Shown piece by piece: positions 51,534 through 60,327 of a DNA stretch of 64,000 nt (position 1 is the first letter of the stretch; each line of letters begins with the position of its first letter). The notes below the pieces were generated by a model, which made no database searches, was not told the origin of the DNA, and was given only the letters and a program-made list of their open reading frames with translations. A program made the position numbers and the translations under genes. This stretch comes from Thiomicrorhabdus immobilis (GTDB taxonomy: Bacteria > Pseudomonadota > Gammaproteobacteria > Thiomicrospirales > Thiomicrospiraceae): contig NZ_AP024202.1 in assembly GCF_021654855.1 (NCBI RefSeq), positions 806,001 to 870,000 on the forward strand, read 5' to 3'.

Positions 51534-52268
51534 TTATGGAACTAATACCGTATTCGGAGCAATAACTATGCCTTTAATAGTTTTTTGCGAAGAGCTGTTT
51601 TGTATTGGAACTTGTTCATCAACTACGCCATTTTTTAATGCCGTTCCAGTTGTTTTTACTTCGATTCCACCTATGCGCGTGACTATGTTGACTTGTTGGT
51701 TTTTAAATACCCAATAAGGTGGTTGCAAATCACGAATTCTTAAAATCTGATTGGCTGGAATCGCTTTTTTGGCACGCATTCCAACCGCCTTTGAAGCATT
51801 TATCATGCTACCAGAAGGGATTTTTTTATAGTGAACAAGCTCTTGTTTAACATCTCCTTCTTGTATAACGGCCTTTTTTAAAATTCCTTTAGTTGAAATC
51901 ACAACAGGTTGCTTGCCGTCAACGGTAACGGGAACAAAAACCCGCCATTTCGGTTGTAAGCAAATTGCACTTATTGTCATCCTTCCGGCAATGTTATCTA
52001 GGTTTTTATCTTCAATTTGAATCGCGGTTTGACAGCGGCCCAATTTGATTTCAGGCGAGAGTTTTCTTAATTGAATTGTTGGTTCAAAAAGTTTTTGGTC
52101 AATTTTTTGCTTAACGTGATTAATAACTAATTGATGGATTTCATCTACAGATTGAAAAGAAGGATTTCCCGTTGGAGATTGGGTCTCTTCTGTATTGGCA
52201 TGGGTTTTCATGTTTACTGATAAAAACAGTAATGAGAGTAGTGTGAATAGATAGATCGATTTTTTCAT
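51534..52268 (-). CDS. flgA: flagellar P-ring assembly chaperone FlgA
   Basis: 244 residues. Signal peptide (KKSIYLFTLLSLLFLSVNMKTHA) and a C-terminal SAF/FlgA domain with VIQEGDVKQELVHYKKIPSG, ASKAVGMRAKKAIPANQILRIRDLQPPYWVFKNQQVNIV. FlgA acts in the periplasm to help FlgI form the P ring. It is divergent from cheV and upstream of flgM on the same strand. Confidence 0.95.
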   Translation of the reverse strand: MKKSIYLFTLLSLLFLSVNMKTHANTEETQSPTGNPSFQSVDEIHQLVINHVKQKIDQKLFEPTIQLRKLSPEIKLGRCQTAIQIEDKNLDNIAGRMTISAICLQPKWRVFVPVTVDGKQPVVISTKGILKKAVIQEGDVKQELVHYKKIPSGSMINASKAVGMRAKKAIPANQILRIRDLQPPYWVFKNQQVNIVTRIGGIEVKTTGTALKNGVVDEQVPIQNSSSQKTIKGIVIAPNTVLVP

Positions 52269-52400
52269 GTTGACAGTCTAACATGAGTGCAAATTGCTTT
52301 TAAAGGACTGTTGTAATTACATTAGTCTAAGTAAAATTCAAAAATGCTTAGATTGATTGGTAGAATGCATAACGATAAATGGAATTAAGGTGGCGTTAAC

Positions 52401-53372
52401 ATGTCGAGCTTTTTAAAAGGTGTTGATCAAAGGACTTCTTTGGCAGGTATGAACCGAATGGAGCTGTTGCTTTTTACGATTAAAGGGCAGCAACTGTTTG
52501 GCATTAATGTATTTAAAGTTCGTGAGGTTATTCGAACGCCACATATTTCGGTTGTTCCTAAGTCGGATTCTAGAGTGGTTGGGGTGTCAGATATTCGAGG
52601 TCAGACCATGCCAATGATTGATTTGGCTAAGGCTTTGGATTTGGAGCCTATTGCACCGGAAAATTATTCCAACAGTTTGACCATCGTTACCGAATTTAAT
52701 AGCTCTGTGCAGGGGTTTTTGGTGGAGGATGTGGATCGCATCGTGCACTTACGTTGGGAAGATATTTTGCCTCCTCCCGATAGCCTGTTGAATGTGAATT
52801 ATTTAACGGGGATTACTCGAGCACAGGATCAAATTGTACAAATCGTCGATGTTGAAAAGGTATTGGCTGAGGTTTCGGGGCTGAGCAATGAAATGTCGGA
52901 TGAGTTCATTGAGCAGAATGTTTCTAAAACGGCAAATCAGAATTTCTTTGTGCTTGGTGCCGATGACTCTTCCGTGGCTCGTAACCAGTTGAAGCATATT
53001 CTTGAAAAGATGGGGATTGCTAATAAAATTGTAAATAACGGTAAGCTTGCGTTGGAGTTTTTACAGAAATGGGCCGATGATGCGGAAAAAGGTATTTCAC
53101 CCAGGGTTTCCGACCGGGTGCTGATGGTGATTTCCGATATCGAGATGCCGGAAATGGATGGCTATACTCTGACAACCAGTATTCGCAAGGATGAACGCTT
53201 GAAAGACTTGTATGTGGTTTTGAACTCTTCGTTAAGTGGTGGTTTTAATGAGAGCTTAACGGATAAGGTTGGCGCAAATGTGTTTTTGTCAAAGTGGCAT
53301 TCGGATGAGTTGGCCACTATCATTGTTCAGCGAATTGATGAAGTCACTCACGCTTCTCATAAGCAGGCTTAG
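52401..53372 (+). CDS. cheV: chemotaxis coupling protein CheV
   Basis: 323 residues: a CheW-like domain (about 20-165; FGINVFKVREVIRTP) followed by a response receiver (about 185-310) with phospho-acceptor D246 in VISDIEMPEMDGY and the later NSSLSG switch residue. CheV links receptors with CheA and adapts by phosphorylation. The cheV-flgB neighbourhood is typical; a cheR gene, often next, is absent here, with flgT in its place ten bases after the stop. Confidence 0.95.
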   Translation: MSSFLKGVDQRTSLAGMNRMELLLFTIKGQQLFGINVFKVREVIRTPHISVVPKSDSRVVGVSDIRGQTMPMIDLAKALDLEPIAPENYSNSLTIVTEFNSSVQGFLVEDVDRIVHLRWEDILPPPDSLLNVNYLTGITRAQDQIVQIVDVEKVLAEVSGLSNEMSDEFIEQNVSKTANQNFFVLGADDSSVARNQLKHILEKMGIANKIVNNGKLALEFLQKWADDAEKGISPRVSDRVLMVISDIEMPEMDGYTLTTSIRKDERLKDLYVVLNSSLSGGFNESLTDKVGANVFLSKWHSDELATIIVQRIDEVTHASHKQA

Positions 53373-53382
53373 AGTTTTTCCG

Positions 53383-54735
53383 ATGCGATTTTTTTTAACC
53401 TCAGTTTTCATTTCATCGTTGCTTGTTTCATATTCTGCAATTTCAGCGGAAATCGAAGCGGAGTGTATCGACAATCCCAATTCGCCTGTCATGTGCGCTG
53501 AACCAAGTTATGTTGAGGAAAAATCCGATAAGCGTGCTGCTAAAGAGCCGCAGCCAACTCAGAAACCCAGTTTCTCCGAACAAGCTCAGTGTGTTGTGGT
53601 TAAAGGAATTGCCTCTTCTAAAGATGTGAGTGAGGCGTTTGCTAGAAAAATGGCGATTCGAGACGCGTTGCAGCAAGCCAGTTTGAAAAATAATGTTGTC
53701 GTGAAAACCGACCAGTCGGTAGAGGCTTATCAGCTGACTTTGGACAGCGCTCGCTTTACCTCGTCGAGTAAGGTTAAAAGTTTTACGGTTTTAAAAGAGG
53801 GGTTCGAGGAGCCGGAAGATAAGTACGGAGCAACTAAAAAATCGCCGTTAAATTATGAAGTGACTCTGAACGTCTGTTTAACTGAAGAGCGCGGTGTTTG
53901 TCCAAGCTTGCCGGGTAATCAATATCAACCGCGTCTGGCTATTGCCCCAGTGGTTTTTGCGCATGCGAACCAGGCGAATGACGTTTCTAATCTTTTGAAT
54001 GGCTATCAGCTAGAGCTTGAAAGACGAGTGCGTAATCAAGGTTATAAAAACTACACTTTATTAAATCAAGTCGTCGATCTTCAGCCAAACATTCAGGTTT
54101 CACCCAATTTAGATCCAGAACTAATTGCCGTGCTTAGAGATAAAACGGGCGCTCAGTATCTATTGTTGACCGTGATTCGTTCGATGTCCGCTCATGCTGA
54201 AAGTGGACTGAAAAATGATGTTAAGCGTTTCTATAATTTAGAAGTCAAGCCAAGTAGTCGTTATATTGAGACAGATTGGTATATGGTCGATTTGATGCGT
54301 AATGAGATTGTACATCAATCACGTGGTGGTTTTGATGTGGAAGGAAATGTGACAGTAGGTCGAGATAAGCCGTTTGGATCTAATGCTTTCTTTGCAACGG
54401 ATACCGGTAAGGTTTTTCATGCGTTACTGGAGCAAGAGGTTACCGATGCAATCGATTATCTGCACTGTAAACCTTTTGAAAGTGAAATAATCGATGTCCG
54501 CGGTGAAGAATATATCATTTACCTGAATGCAAGTTCTGGCGCAAAAGTAGGGGATGACCTTGCTGTTTACCACCGTACAGGTAGGCCGGTTCGTTTTAAC
54601 GGTTCGCTGTTAGGTAGCGATTTTGTTCCTGGTGCGTTTTTAAAGATCAAACGCATTATGCCAAGATTTGCCGTTGCCGAACTTACCGCCAAGAAAGGGT
54701 TGGTTCAAGTGGGGGATGTGGTTAAAACCTGGTAA
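53383..54735 (+). CDS. flgT: flagellar H-ring protein FlgT
   Basis: 450 residues from the ATG at 53383, which opens a signal peptide (RFFLTSVFISSLLVSYSAISA-EI); the frame is open upstream inside cheV. The N-terminal FlgT domain is seen in VVVKGIASSKDVSEAFARKMAIRDALQQAS. A middle domain (LAIAPVVFAHANQANDVSNLLNGYQLELERRV) and a small SH3-like C-terminal domain (GAKVGDDLAVYHR) follow. In Vibrio FlgT builds the H ring around the LP ring and helps place the sodium stator. This copy is longer than the Vibrio protein (about 377). Confidence 0.88.
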   Translation: MRFFLTSVFISSLLVSYSAISAEIEAECIDNPNSPVMCAEPSYVEEKSDKRAAKEPQPTQKPSFSEQAQCVVVKGIASSKDVSEAFARKMAIRDALQQASLKNNVVVKTDQSVEAYQLTLDSARFTSSSKVKSFTVLKEGFEEPEDKYGATKKSPLNYEVTLNVCLTEERGVCPSLPGNQYQPRLAIAPVVFAHANQANDVSNLLNGYQLELERRVRNQGYKNYTLLNQVVDLQPNIQVSPNLDPELIAVLRDKTGAQYLLLTVIRSMSAHAESGLKNDVKRFYNLEVKPSSRYIETDWYMVDLMRNEIVHQSRGGFDVEGNVTVGRDKPFGSNAFFATDTGKVFHALLEQEVTDAIDYLHCKPFESEIIDVRGEEYIIYLNASSGAKVGDDLAVYHRTGRPVRFNGSLLGSDFVPGAFLKIKRIMPRFAVAELTAKKGLVQVGDVVKTW

Positions 54736-54766
54736 GCCTATGTTGTAATCTATCGTTATTCTTTCT

Positions 54767-54792
54767 AAAACCCGCCTCTGAGCGGGTTTTTT
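54767..54792 (+). terminator. terminator after flgT
   Basis: AAAACCCGC / GCGGGTTTT stem, loop CTCTGA, long T run. Confidence 0.92.
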
Positions 54793-54822
54793 TATCGCTA
54801 TTTGATTGTGATTCTGAAACCG

Positions 54823-54834
54823 ACCAGGCCTGGT
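54823..54834. repeat. ACCAGGCCTGGT palindrome, copy 8 (flgT-flgB spacer)
   Basis: Perfect copy, extended to a 16-base palindrome (CG before and CG after), between the flgT terminator and the flgB promoters. Confidence 0.9.
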
Positions 54835-54923
54835 CGATTCCAAAATCTATTTTCCAACAGTTTGATTTTAATCTGTATTTCTCCTTTGTTTTTGCTAGGT
54901 GGCAATTTTTTCCTCTTTTTTAC

Positions 54924-54949
54924 TAAAGTTTTCAGAAATCGGCCGATAA
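54924..54949 (+). promoter_or_regulatory. candidate sigma-28 promoter upstream of flgB
   Basis: TAAAGTTT (54924-54931) and a perfect GCCGATAA (54942-54949), with 14 bases between TAAA and GCCG, the same spacing as at flgM. Confidence 0.65.
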
Positions 54950-55008
54950 CTGACGTTTTTTAAAAAACTTTAGCCTGTTTTTAGGTAAATGCGATAAAAA
55001 AATGAATT

Positions 55009-55025
55009 TTGGCATTGCAGTTGCT
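55009..55025 (+). promoter_or_regulatory. sigma-54 promoter of the flgB operon
   Basis: TTGGCA-TTGCAG-TTGCT with the GG and GC doublets ten bases apart, matching the -24/-12 rule. The predicted start is about 58 bases before flgB. Confidence 0.8.
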
Positions 55026-55094
55026 AATTCATTCTCAAATATAAAGAGGTGTCAAAGAACACACATATTGAATTGAACCAGAAGGGAAATAGTG

Positions 55095-55496
55095 ATGGCA
55101 GAATCGATTTTTGGCATACATGAACAAGCCTTGAAGATAAGAACCCAGCGAGCGGAGCTTTTAGCTAATAACTTGGCTAATGCCGATACGCCCAATTTTA
55201 AGGCTAAAGATCTTGATTTTAGAAAGGCTTTGCAGGATGCAAGCGGCCAACTAAATAGCAATGATCAGATGAAGATGGCAAAAACGAATTCTGGTCATAT
55301 TGAAGGGGATGCTTTTTCGTCAACATCTCGTTACCTGATGTATAGACAGTCCACACAACCTTCTTTAGATGGTAATACCGTTGAGACACATATCGAGAAA
55401 GCCCAGTTTATGGAAAACGCCATGCAGCAACAAGCTACTTTGGAATTTATAAACGGCAAAATCTCAGGTATTCGCGGCGCACTTCGCGGTGAGTAA
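55095..55496 (+). CDS. flgB: flagellar proximal rod protein FlgB
   Basis: 133 residues from the ATG at 55095 with GAAGGG eight bases upstream. The rod signature RAELLANNLANADTPNFKAKDLDF is at about 17-40, and the C-terminal helix (FMENAMQQQATLEFINGKISGIRGAL) is complete. FlgB begins the rod on the MS ring. It is first in a rod-hook operon and is preceded by sigma-28-like and sigma-54 promoters. Confidence 0.97.
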   Translation: MAESIFGIHEQALKIRTQRAELLANNLANADTPNFKAKDLDFRKALQDASGQLNSNDQMKMAKTNSGHIEGDAFSSTSRYLMYRQSTQPSLDGNTVETHIEKAQFMENAMQQQATLEFINGKISGIRGALRGE

Positions 55497-55518
55497 ATTC
55501 TAGGAAGGGGACATTATT

Positions 55519-55929
55519 ATGTCAATGTTTAAAATTTTAGATATTTCAGCTACTGGGATGCATGCGCAAACGGTGCGTTTGAACACCATTGCCTCAAATA
55601 TGGCTAACGCAGATAGTGTGAGTTCTAACAAAGATGAGACGTATAAGTCTAAACAACCGGTCTTTCAAACAATCTTAGAAGGTAGTATGAACGAACCTTC
55701 TGGTGGCGTTAGGGTTAAAGAGATTGTAGAAAGCCAGGCACCGTCAATCATGGAGTATAACCCTAATCACCCTATGGCGGATGAGAAGGGCTATATCTAT
55801 AAACCTAATGTTAATGTGGTGGAAGAGATGGCGAATATGATGTCGGCTTCTCGTTCATATGAAACCAATATCGAAGTCATGAATACGTCAAAGCAATTGC
55901 TGTTACGTACCATCCAACTAGGTAAATAA
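55519..55929 (+). CDS. flgC: flagellar proximal rod protein FlgC
   Basis: 136 residues. The rod motif is RLNTIASNMANADSVSSNKDETYKSK; the family-typical YKPNVNVVEEMANMMSASRSYETNIEVMN closes the protein. FlgC stacks on FlgB in the rod. It lies 22 bases after flgB and 10 before flgD. Confidence 0.97.
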   Translation: MSMFKILDISATGMHAQTVRLNTIASNMANADSVSSNKDETYKSKQPVFQTILEGSMNEPSGGVRVKEIVESQAPSIMEYNPNHPMADEKGYIYKPNVNVVEEMANMMSASRSYETNIEVMNTSKQLLLRTIQLGK

Positions 55930-55939
55930 GGAGTAGGTT

Positions 55940-56632
55940 ATGGCTGATTATTTCCCAAATGTGACCTCAGGCAATACGGATTATGTCCAGGCCTTACAGC
56001 AGTCGACTAATCCTGGTGATTCTGCGCCAAGTAATGTTATGGGGCAGGCGGATTTCTTGAGATTGTTGACCACACAATTGCAAAACCAAGACCCTTCTAA
56101 ACCAATGGATCCGACGGCATTTGTAACGGATTTAACGCAAATGAGCCAGCTTGAGGCGACAACCAAGATGAATGAATCTATCTTGGCAATGACGGCAAGC
56201 TTTCAAAATATGCAGACGATGCAGGCGGCTTCGATTATTGGTAAAAACGTCCAGGTTACCGGTGAAGATTTTTCCCATACTCAAGGTCAAAGTTCGCAAT
56301 TTAGGTTAAATAGCGAGCTTCCTTTAACAGATGTCACGGTTGTGATTAGTGATGAGTATGGTGTTGTTAAAGAGTTGAATGTGGCTGATATGTCGGCCGG
56401 CGAAAAAACCATTGATTGGAATGGTTTGGATAATGTCGATGTTAGCCGTCCAAGCGGTGTTTATTCATTGACCGCTTATGGCACGGATGCCAATGGTGAA
56501 CTACAGTCTATAGATACGGTTGTAGGTTCAAGGGTGAATTCAGTGGGTGTCAACAGTGATGGCAGTATGACGTTGACTTTGGCGACCGGTGAACGCGTTT
56601 CGATGGATACGGTTAGAGAAATAAGTGGTTGA
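55940..56632 (+). CDS. flgD: hook capping protein FlgD
   Basis: 230 residues. The N-terminal export/cap segment DFLRLLTTQLQNQDPSKPMDPTAFVTDLTQMSQLEATTKMNESI is diagnostic, followed by FlgD Ig-like and tudor-like domains (ADMSAGEKTIDWNGLDN). FlgD caps the growing hook while FlgE adds. It ends 106 bases before flgE, in which no separate promoter was recognised. Confidence 0.96.
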   Translation: MADYFPNVTSGNTDYVQALQQSTNPGDSAPSNVMGQADFLRLLTTQLQNQDPSKPMDPTAFVTDLTQMSQLEATTKMNESILAMTASFQNMQTMQAASIIGKNVQVTGEDFSHTQGQSSQFRLNSELPLTDVTVVISDEYGVVKELNVADMSAGEKTIDWNGLDNVDVSRPSGVYSLTAYGTDANGELQSIDTVVGSRVNSVGVNSDGSMTLTLATGERVSMDTVREISG

Positions 56633-56738
56633 TTGGCTCAAATGCCAAACAGTACTTAAACACAATACAAAATTTTAGTTTTCACAATGAGTTCGCATAG
56701 AAAACGAGTCTCACAAGGAAAATCACAAGGAGAATATC

Positions 56739-58337
56739 ATGGGTGCATCATATGATTTAAATGCATTAAGTGGAATAAACGCCGCATCAAGTGGTTTAGG
56801 CGTAATTTCAAACAACTTGGCTAACTCGCAATCTGTTGGATTTAAAAGCTCTAGAACGGAATTTGCCGACTTGTTTTCAGGTGCTCAAAACTCATCAGGG
56901 AACGGGGTTCGTGTTGCATCTATTACTCAAGATTTCAGTCAGGGTACAATCAATGGTACTGGGCGTGAGTTAGATATGGCGATTGATGGGGAAGGTTTTT
57001 TCATCTTGCAAGACCAAACCGGTAAATACGACAATGTTTATACTCGTAACGGCTCATTCAAACTCGATAAAGATGGGTTTTTAACGACTCAAGAAGGAAA
57101 TCAGGTTCAGGGTTATCTTTTGAATGAAGCCCTATCGACTGAAACGGTTCCTGTGTTTGAAACCACGTTGAGCTCAATCGATTTGGATGCACTTAACCGT
57201 GAGCCTCGTGCAACCGATGAGATGACGTTTGATATTAACTTGGATGGCCAAGAGGTTAATAATTCCGATCCTACCAATACGGATGGCGCCACGAACTCAA
57301 TCGGGATGACGGCTAATCTAAAAGCACTTGTTGACCCTGAAAATACAGGTCCTTATGCAGGTTTTCCAGATTTTTCAACCAATAAGATCATTCATGATTC
57401 ATTGGGGGGCGAGCATCGTTTGACCACTAACTTCTATAAACGTGATGTGGTTAATGATACTTCGGATATCGGTCTGAATCCGGATGGTACCTATATCACC
57501 GATGGTACTGGTACAGGCGTTAAGTATACGAGTTGGATCGCCCAGTTGACGGTTGAGGATTATGATGACGCAACCGGTACTTGGATTACCAGTGGACATC
57601 AGGCTGATCCTGTAACCGGTGCTTTAGTCACAGATGGAGCGGGTAATAACCTTGCGGGTGCGATATTCGAATTGCGCTACGATACTAGCGGTAACCTGAT
57701 TGATGTTCGTCGCCCAGAAGATGCAACTTTAGATGCGGCGATAGGGCATGATGACGACCACACTCCTCTGCCTGATGGCACAGCAGGTGCGGGTAATGAT
57801 GGTTGGGTTTCAACCGGTTCTCTACCTGAGTTGAGTTTCGTCATCGATAATCCGTTAACCGGGGCGACAGATCCATTGGGAAGTTCAGATGGCACCAATA
57901 TCAGCATATCTATGGACTTTAGGGATATGACCCAGTTCTCGGGTTCTTATAACCTTCGCGGTGTGACACAAAACGGTTTCAAAATCGGTGACTTGGTCGG
58001 TTTGAGTACCGGATTGGATGGAACGATTGAGGCGCGTTATTCAAATGGCCGTTCGATTCCTGTCGCTCGATTAGGTGTGGCCAACTTTTCAGATAAAAAT
58101 GCGATGGAAAAGTTAGGTGCGCAAACCTATGCTGAAACCTTTGCTTCCGGTACTGTTCAGTTGGGTAGTCCGCAAGAAAATGGATTTGGTACGATTCAGG
58201 CGGGTTCTCTAGAGTATTCAAACGTGGATGTGGCTGGAGAATTGGTGAATATGATTCAAACGCAAAGAACTTACCAAGCCTCTGCTCAGGTAATCTCTAC
58301 CTCGCAAACATTAACGCAAACTATTTTAAATCTTTAA
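56739..58337 (+). CDS. flgE: flagellar hook protein FlgE
   Basis: 532 residues, longer than enteric FlgE (about 403), the extra lying in the central surface domains (about 150-400), which are rich in Asp, Gly, Thr and Asn. The N-terminal GLGVISNNLANSQSVGFKSSRTEF and C-terminal VDVAGELVNMIQTQRTYQASAQVISTSQTL are conserved. FlgE forms the curved universal joint. A terminator follows at once, ending the flgBCDE unit. Confidence 0.95.
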   Translation: MGASYDLNALSGINAASSGLGVISNNLANSQSVGFKSSRTEFADLFSGAQNSSGNGVRVASITQDFSQGTINGTGRELDMAIDGEGFFILQDQTGKYDNVYTRNGSFKLDKDGFLTTQEGNQVQGYLLNEALSTETVPVFETTLSSIDLDALNREPRATDEMTFDINLDGQEVNNSDPTNTDGATNSIGMTANLKALVDPENTGPYAGFPDFSTNKIIHDSLGGEHRLTTNFYKRDVVNDTSDIGLNPDGTYITDGTGTGVKYTSWIAQLTVEDYDDATGTWITSGHQADPVTGALVTDGAGNNLAGAIFELRYDTSGNLIDVRRPEDATLDAAIGHDDDHTPLPDGTAGAGNDGWVSTGSLPELSFVIDNPLTGATDPLGSSDGTNISISMDFRDMTQFSGSYNLRGVTQNGFKIGDLVGLSTGLDGTIEARYSNGRSIPVARLGVANFSDKNAMEKLGAQTYAETFASGTVQLGSPQENGFGTIQAGSLEYSNVDVAGELVNMIQTQRTYQASAQVISTSQTLTQTILNL

Positions 58338-58360
58338 TATTTTTTACTTTTTCTGGTCTT

Positions 58361-58386
58361 GCCGGCAACTTTTTGCCGGCTTTTTT
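58361..58386 (+). terminator. terminator after flgE
   Basis: Stem GCCGGCAA / TTGCCGGC, loop CTTT, then TTTTTT. Confidence 0.93.
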
Positions 58387-58458
58387 ATATCTGATAAACC
58401 CCTACTTATAAGCTTATCGGCTCATTTCTGAATTCTTTAGTCATCATTAATGTTGTTT

Positions 58459-58475
58459 TTGGCATAGTCTCTGCT
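58459..58475 (+). promoter_or_regulatory. candidate sigma-54 promoter of the flgF operon
   Basis: TTGGCA-TAGTCT-CTGCT with correct GG/GC spacing. It lies in the 315-base flgE-flgF spacer, which otherwise holds only the flgE terminator. Confidence 0.65.
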
Positions 58476-58652
58476 AAACATCCTGTGAACGAAAATAGCG
58501 TGTCAATTTTTAGACAATTCGCTAAACACACAAGGGAAACACAAGCGAGCGTAAGACTCATTTATATAAGGTGTTTCAAAAAACGGGATGAAAGTTTGTT
58601 CAGCTTTTGTCCCATCTTTGATTAGAGATCAAATTATCCTGGAGTAATTGTC

Positions 58653-59396
58653 ATGGATCGTATGTTGTATATCGCAATGAGTGGTGCCAAAGAGGTGATG
58701 TTGTCGCAAGCCAATAACGCTAATAATTTGGCTAATGCAAATACGGACGGCTTTAAAAAAGATTTTAATGTTTTCAGAGCCCAGCATGTACAAGGACCGG
58801 GTTGGGAATCTAGAGCTTATTCATTGGATGAAAGGCCTGCTACCGACTTTACCGCAGGTGCGATTAAGGTTACCGGTAGGGATTTGGACATTGTCACCAA
58901 ACAAGATGGGTTTATCGGTATACAAGCTCCCAATGGGGATGAAGCTTACGTTAGAACCGCAAGTATGCAGATTCTTGAAAATGGTGACATGGTCGATGTA
59001 AAAGGTAATCCGATTCTGAATGAGAGTGGCACGCCAATTAATGTACCTCCTGTGAAAACAATTACCATTGGTGACGATGGCACTATTTCAATTGTGCCCG
59101 CGGATTCGCCAAGCAATCAGTTGGTGGTATTGGACCGAATTCGATTGGTTAAGCCAGACCCGAAAGATTTGGAAAAAGGTTTGGATGGTTATGCACGATT
59201 GAAGGCTGATGCGCCTCCTGTACAACAGGAACAAGTAACCGTAGTCAGTGGCGCTTTGGAAAGCAGTAATGTGAATACCGCAGAAGCGCTGGTAAATATG
59301 ATTGAGTTGTCTAGAAAGTATGAGATGCAAGTCAAAATGATGGCAACAACCAAAAATCATGCACAGAAATCTGATTCGATATTGTCGATTCGATAA
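58653..59396 (+). CDS. flgF: flagellar proximal rod protein FlgF
   Basis: 247 residues. MDRMLYIAMSGAKEVMLSQANNANNLANANTDGFKKDFNVFRA at the start and SSNVNTAEALVNMIELSRKYEMQVKMMATTKN at the end are family-typical. FlgF sits between FlgC and FlgG in the rod. Its start is preceded by CTGGAG. It begins the second flagellar unit, flgFGH. Confidence 0.97.
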   Translation: MDRMLYIAMSGAKEVMLSQANNANNLANANTDGFKKDFNVFRAQHVQGPGWESRAYSLDERPATDFTAGAIKVTGRDLDIVTKQDGFIGIQAPNGDEAYVRTASMQILENGDMVDVKGNPILNESGTPINVPPVKTITIGDDGTISIVPADSPSNQLVVLDRIRLVKPDPKDLEKGLDGYARLKADAPPVQQEQVTVVSGALESSNVNTAEALVNMIELSRKYEMQVKMMATTKNHAQKSDSILSIR

Positions 59397-59414
59397 GTTA
59401 GAGGGATAAAAAAA

Positions 59415-60206
59415 ATGAATAGAGCATTATATGTTGCAAAAACGGGTTTAGAAGCTCAACAGTTTCGTTTAGCCGCTATTTCCAATAACATCGCAAACGC
59501 CAATACTTATGGATATAAAACTGGACGAGCAGAGTTTGATGATTTGATTTATCAGAATGTTCGTCAGCCTGGCGCTCAAGCATCACAAGATCAAGCCAAT
59601 ACCTTGCCTTCTGGTCTTCAGTTAGGGACGGGGGTGAAAGCCATCGGTGTGCAAAAAATCCATACGCAAGGTAACTTGATGGTAACCGATAATCAATTGG
59701 ATATTGCGATTGAGGGAAAAGGTTTTTTCCAAGTTTTAGATCAAGAAGGTAACTTGATGTACACCCGTGACGGTTCATTTGAAGTGAATCAGAATGGCGA
59801 TGTGGTGACATCATCGGGTTACTTGTTAGAGCCTAATATCAATATTCCGCAAGATGCAACTGAGATATCCATTACCCGTGATGGCGCTGTCTATGTTAGC
59901 CAACCTGGTAATGTCGAGCAAAACCAGGTCGGACAAATTGAATTGGCCAGCTTTATCAACCCAGCGGGTTTAGAGTCATTGGGGCATAACTTTTATTCTG
60001 AAACCACGGCAAGTGGAACTCCTAATATCAATAATCCTCAGACGGCTGAAGCAGGCGCTTTAACCCAAGGTGCGTTAGAAGCCTCTAACGTGAACACGGT
60101 GGAAGAGCTTATCGGAATGATTGAAGCGCAGCGAACTTATGAGATGAATTCTAAGGCGATATCTGCAGCAGATGGAATGATGCAGTACTTGAATAACAAT
60201 ACTTAA
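59415..60206 (+). CDS. flgG: flagellar distal rod protein FlgG
   Basis: 263 residues. AISNNIANANTYGYKTGRAEFDDLIYQNVRQPGA near the N-terminus has the FlgG-specific extension that stiffens the rod, and EASNVNTVEELIGMIEAQRTYEMNSKAISAADGMMQ closes the protein. It lies 18 bases after flgF. Confidence 0.97.
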   Translation: MNRALYVAKTGLEAQQFRLAAISNNIANANTYGYKTGRAEFDDLIYQNVRQPGAQASQDQANTLPSGLQLGTGVKAIGVQKIHTQGNLMVTDNQLDIAIEGKGFFQVLDQEGNLMYTRDGSFEVNQNGDVVTSSGYLLEPNINIPQDATEISITRDGAVYVSQPGNVEQNQVGQIELASFINPAGLESLGHNFYSETTASGTPNINNPQTAEAGALTQGALEASNVNTVEELIGMIEAQRTYEMNSKAISAADGMMQYLNNNT

Positions 60207-60327
60207 AACAATCTCTAAGACATTGAACGATTAATAGTTGAATGGCCTTATTAGAGCAATAAGAATCAAAAGAACCAGTGTGTTAAGACAGCTATAAATA
60301 AACTGGCATTAAGATAGGATTACAAAA

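Noticed and set aside
52323-52378. AACGATAA as a sigma-28 -10 for cheV
   Set aside because: No TAAA lies at 14-15 bases upstream, and the match to GCCGATAA is partial.
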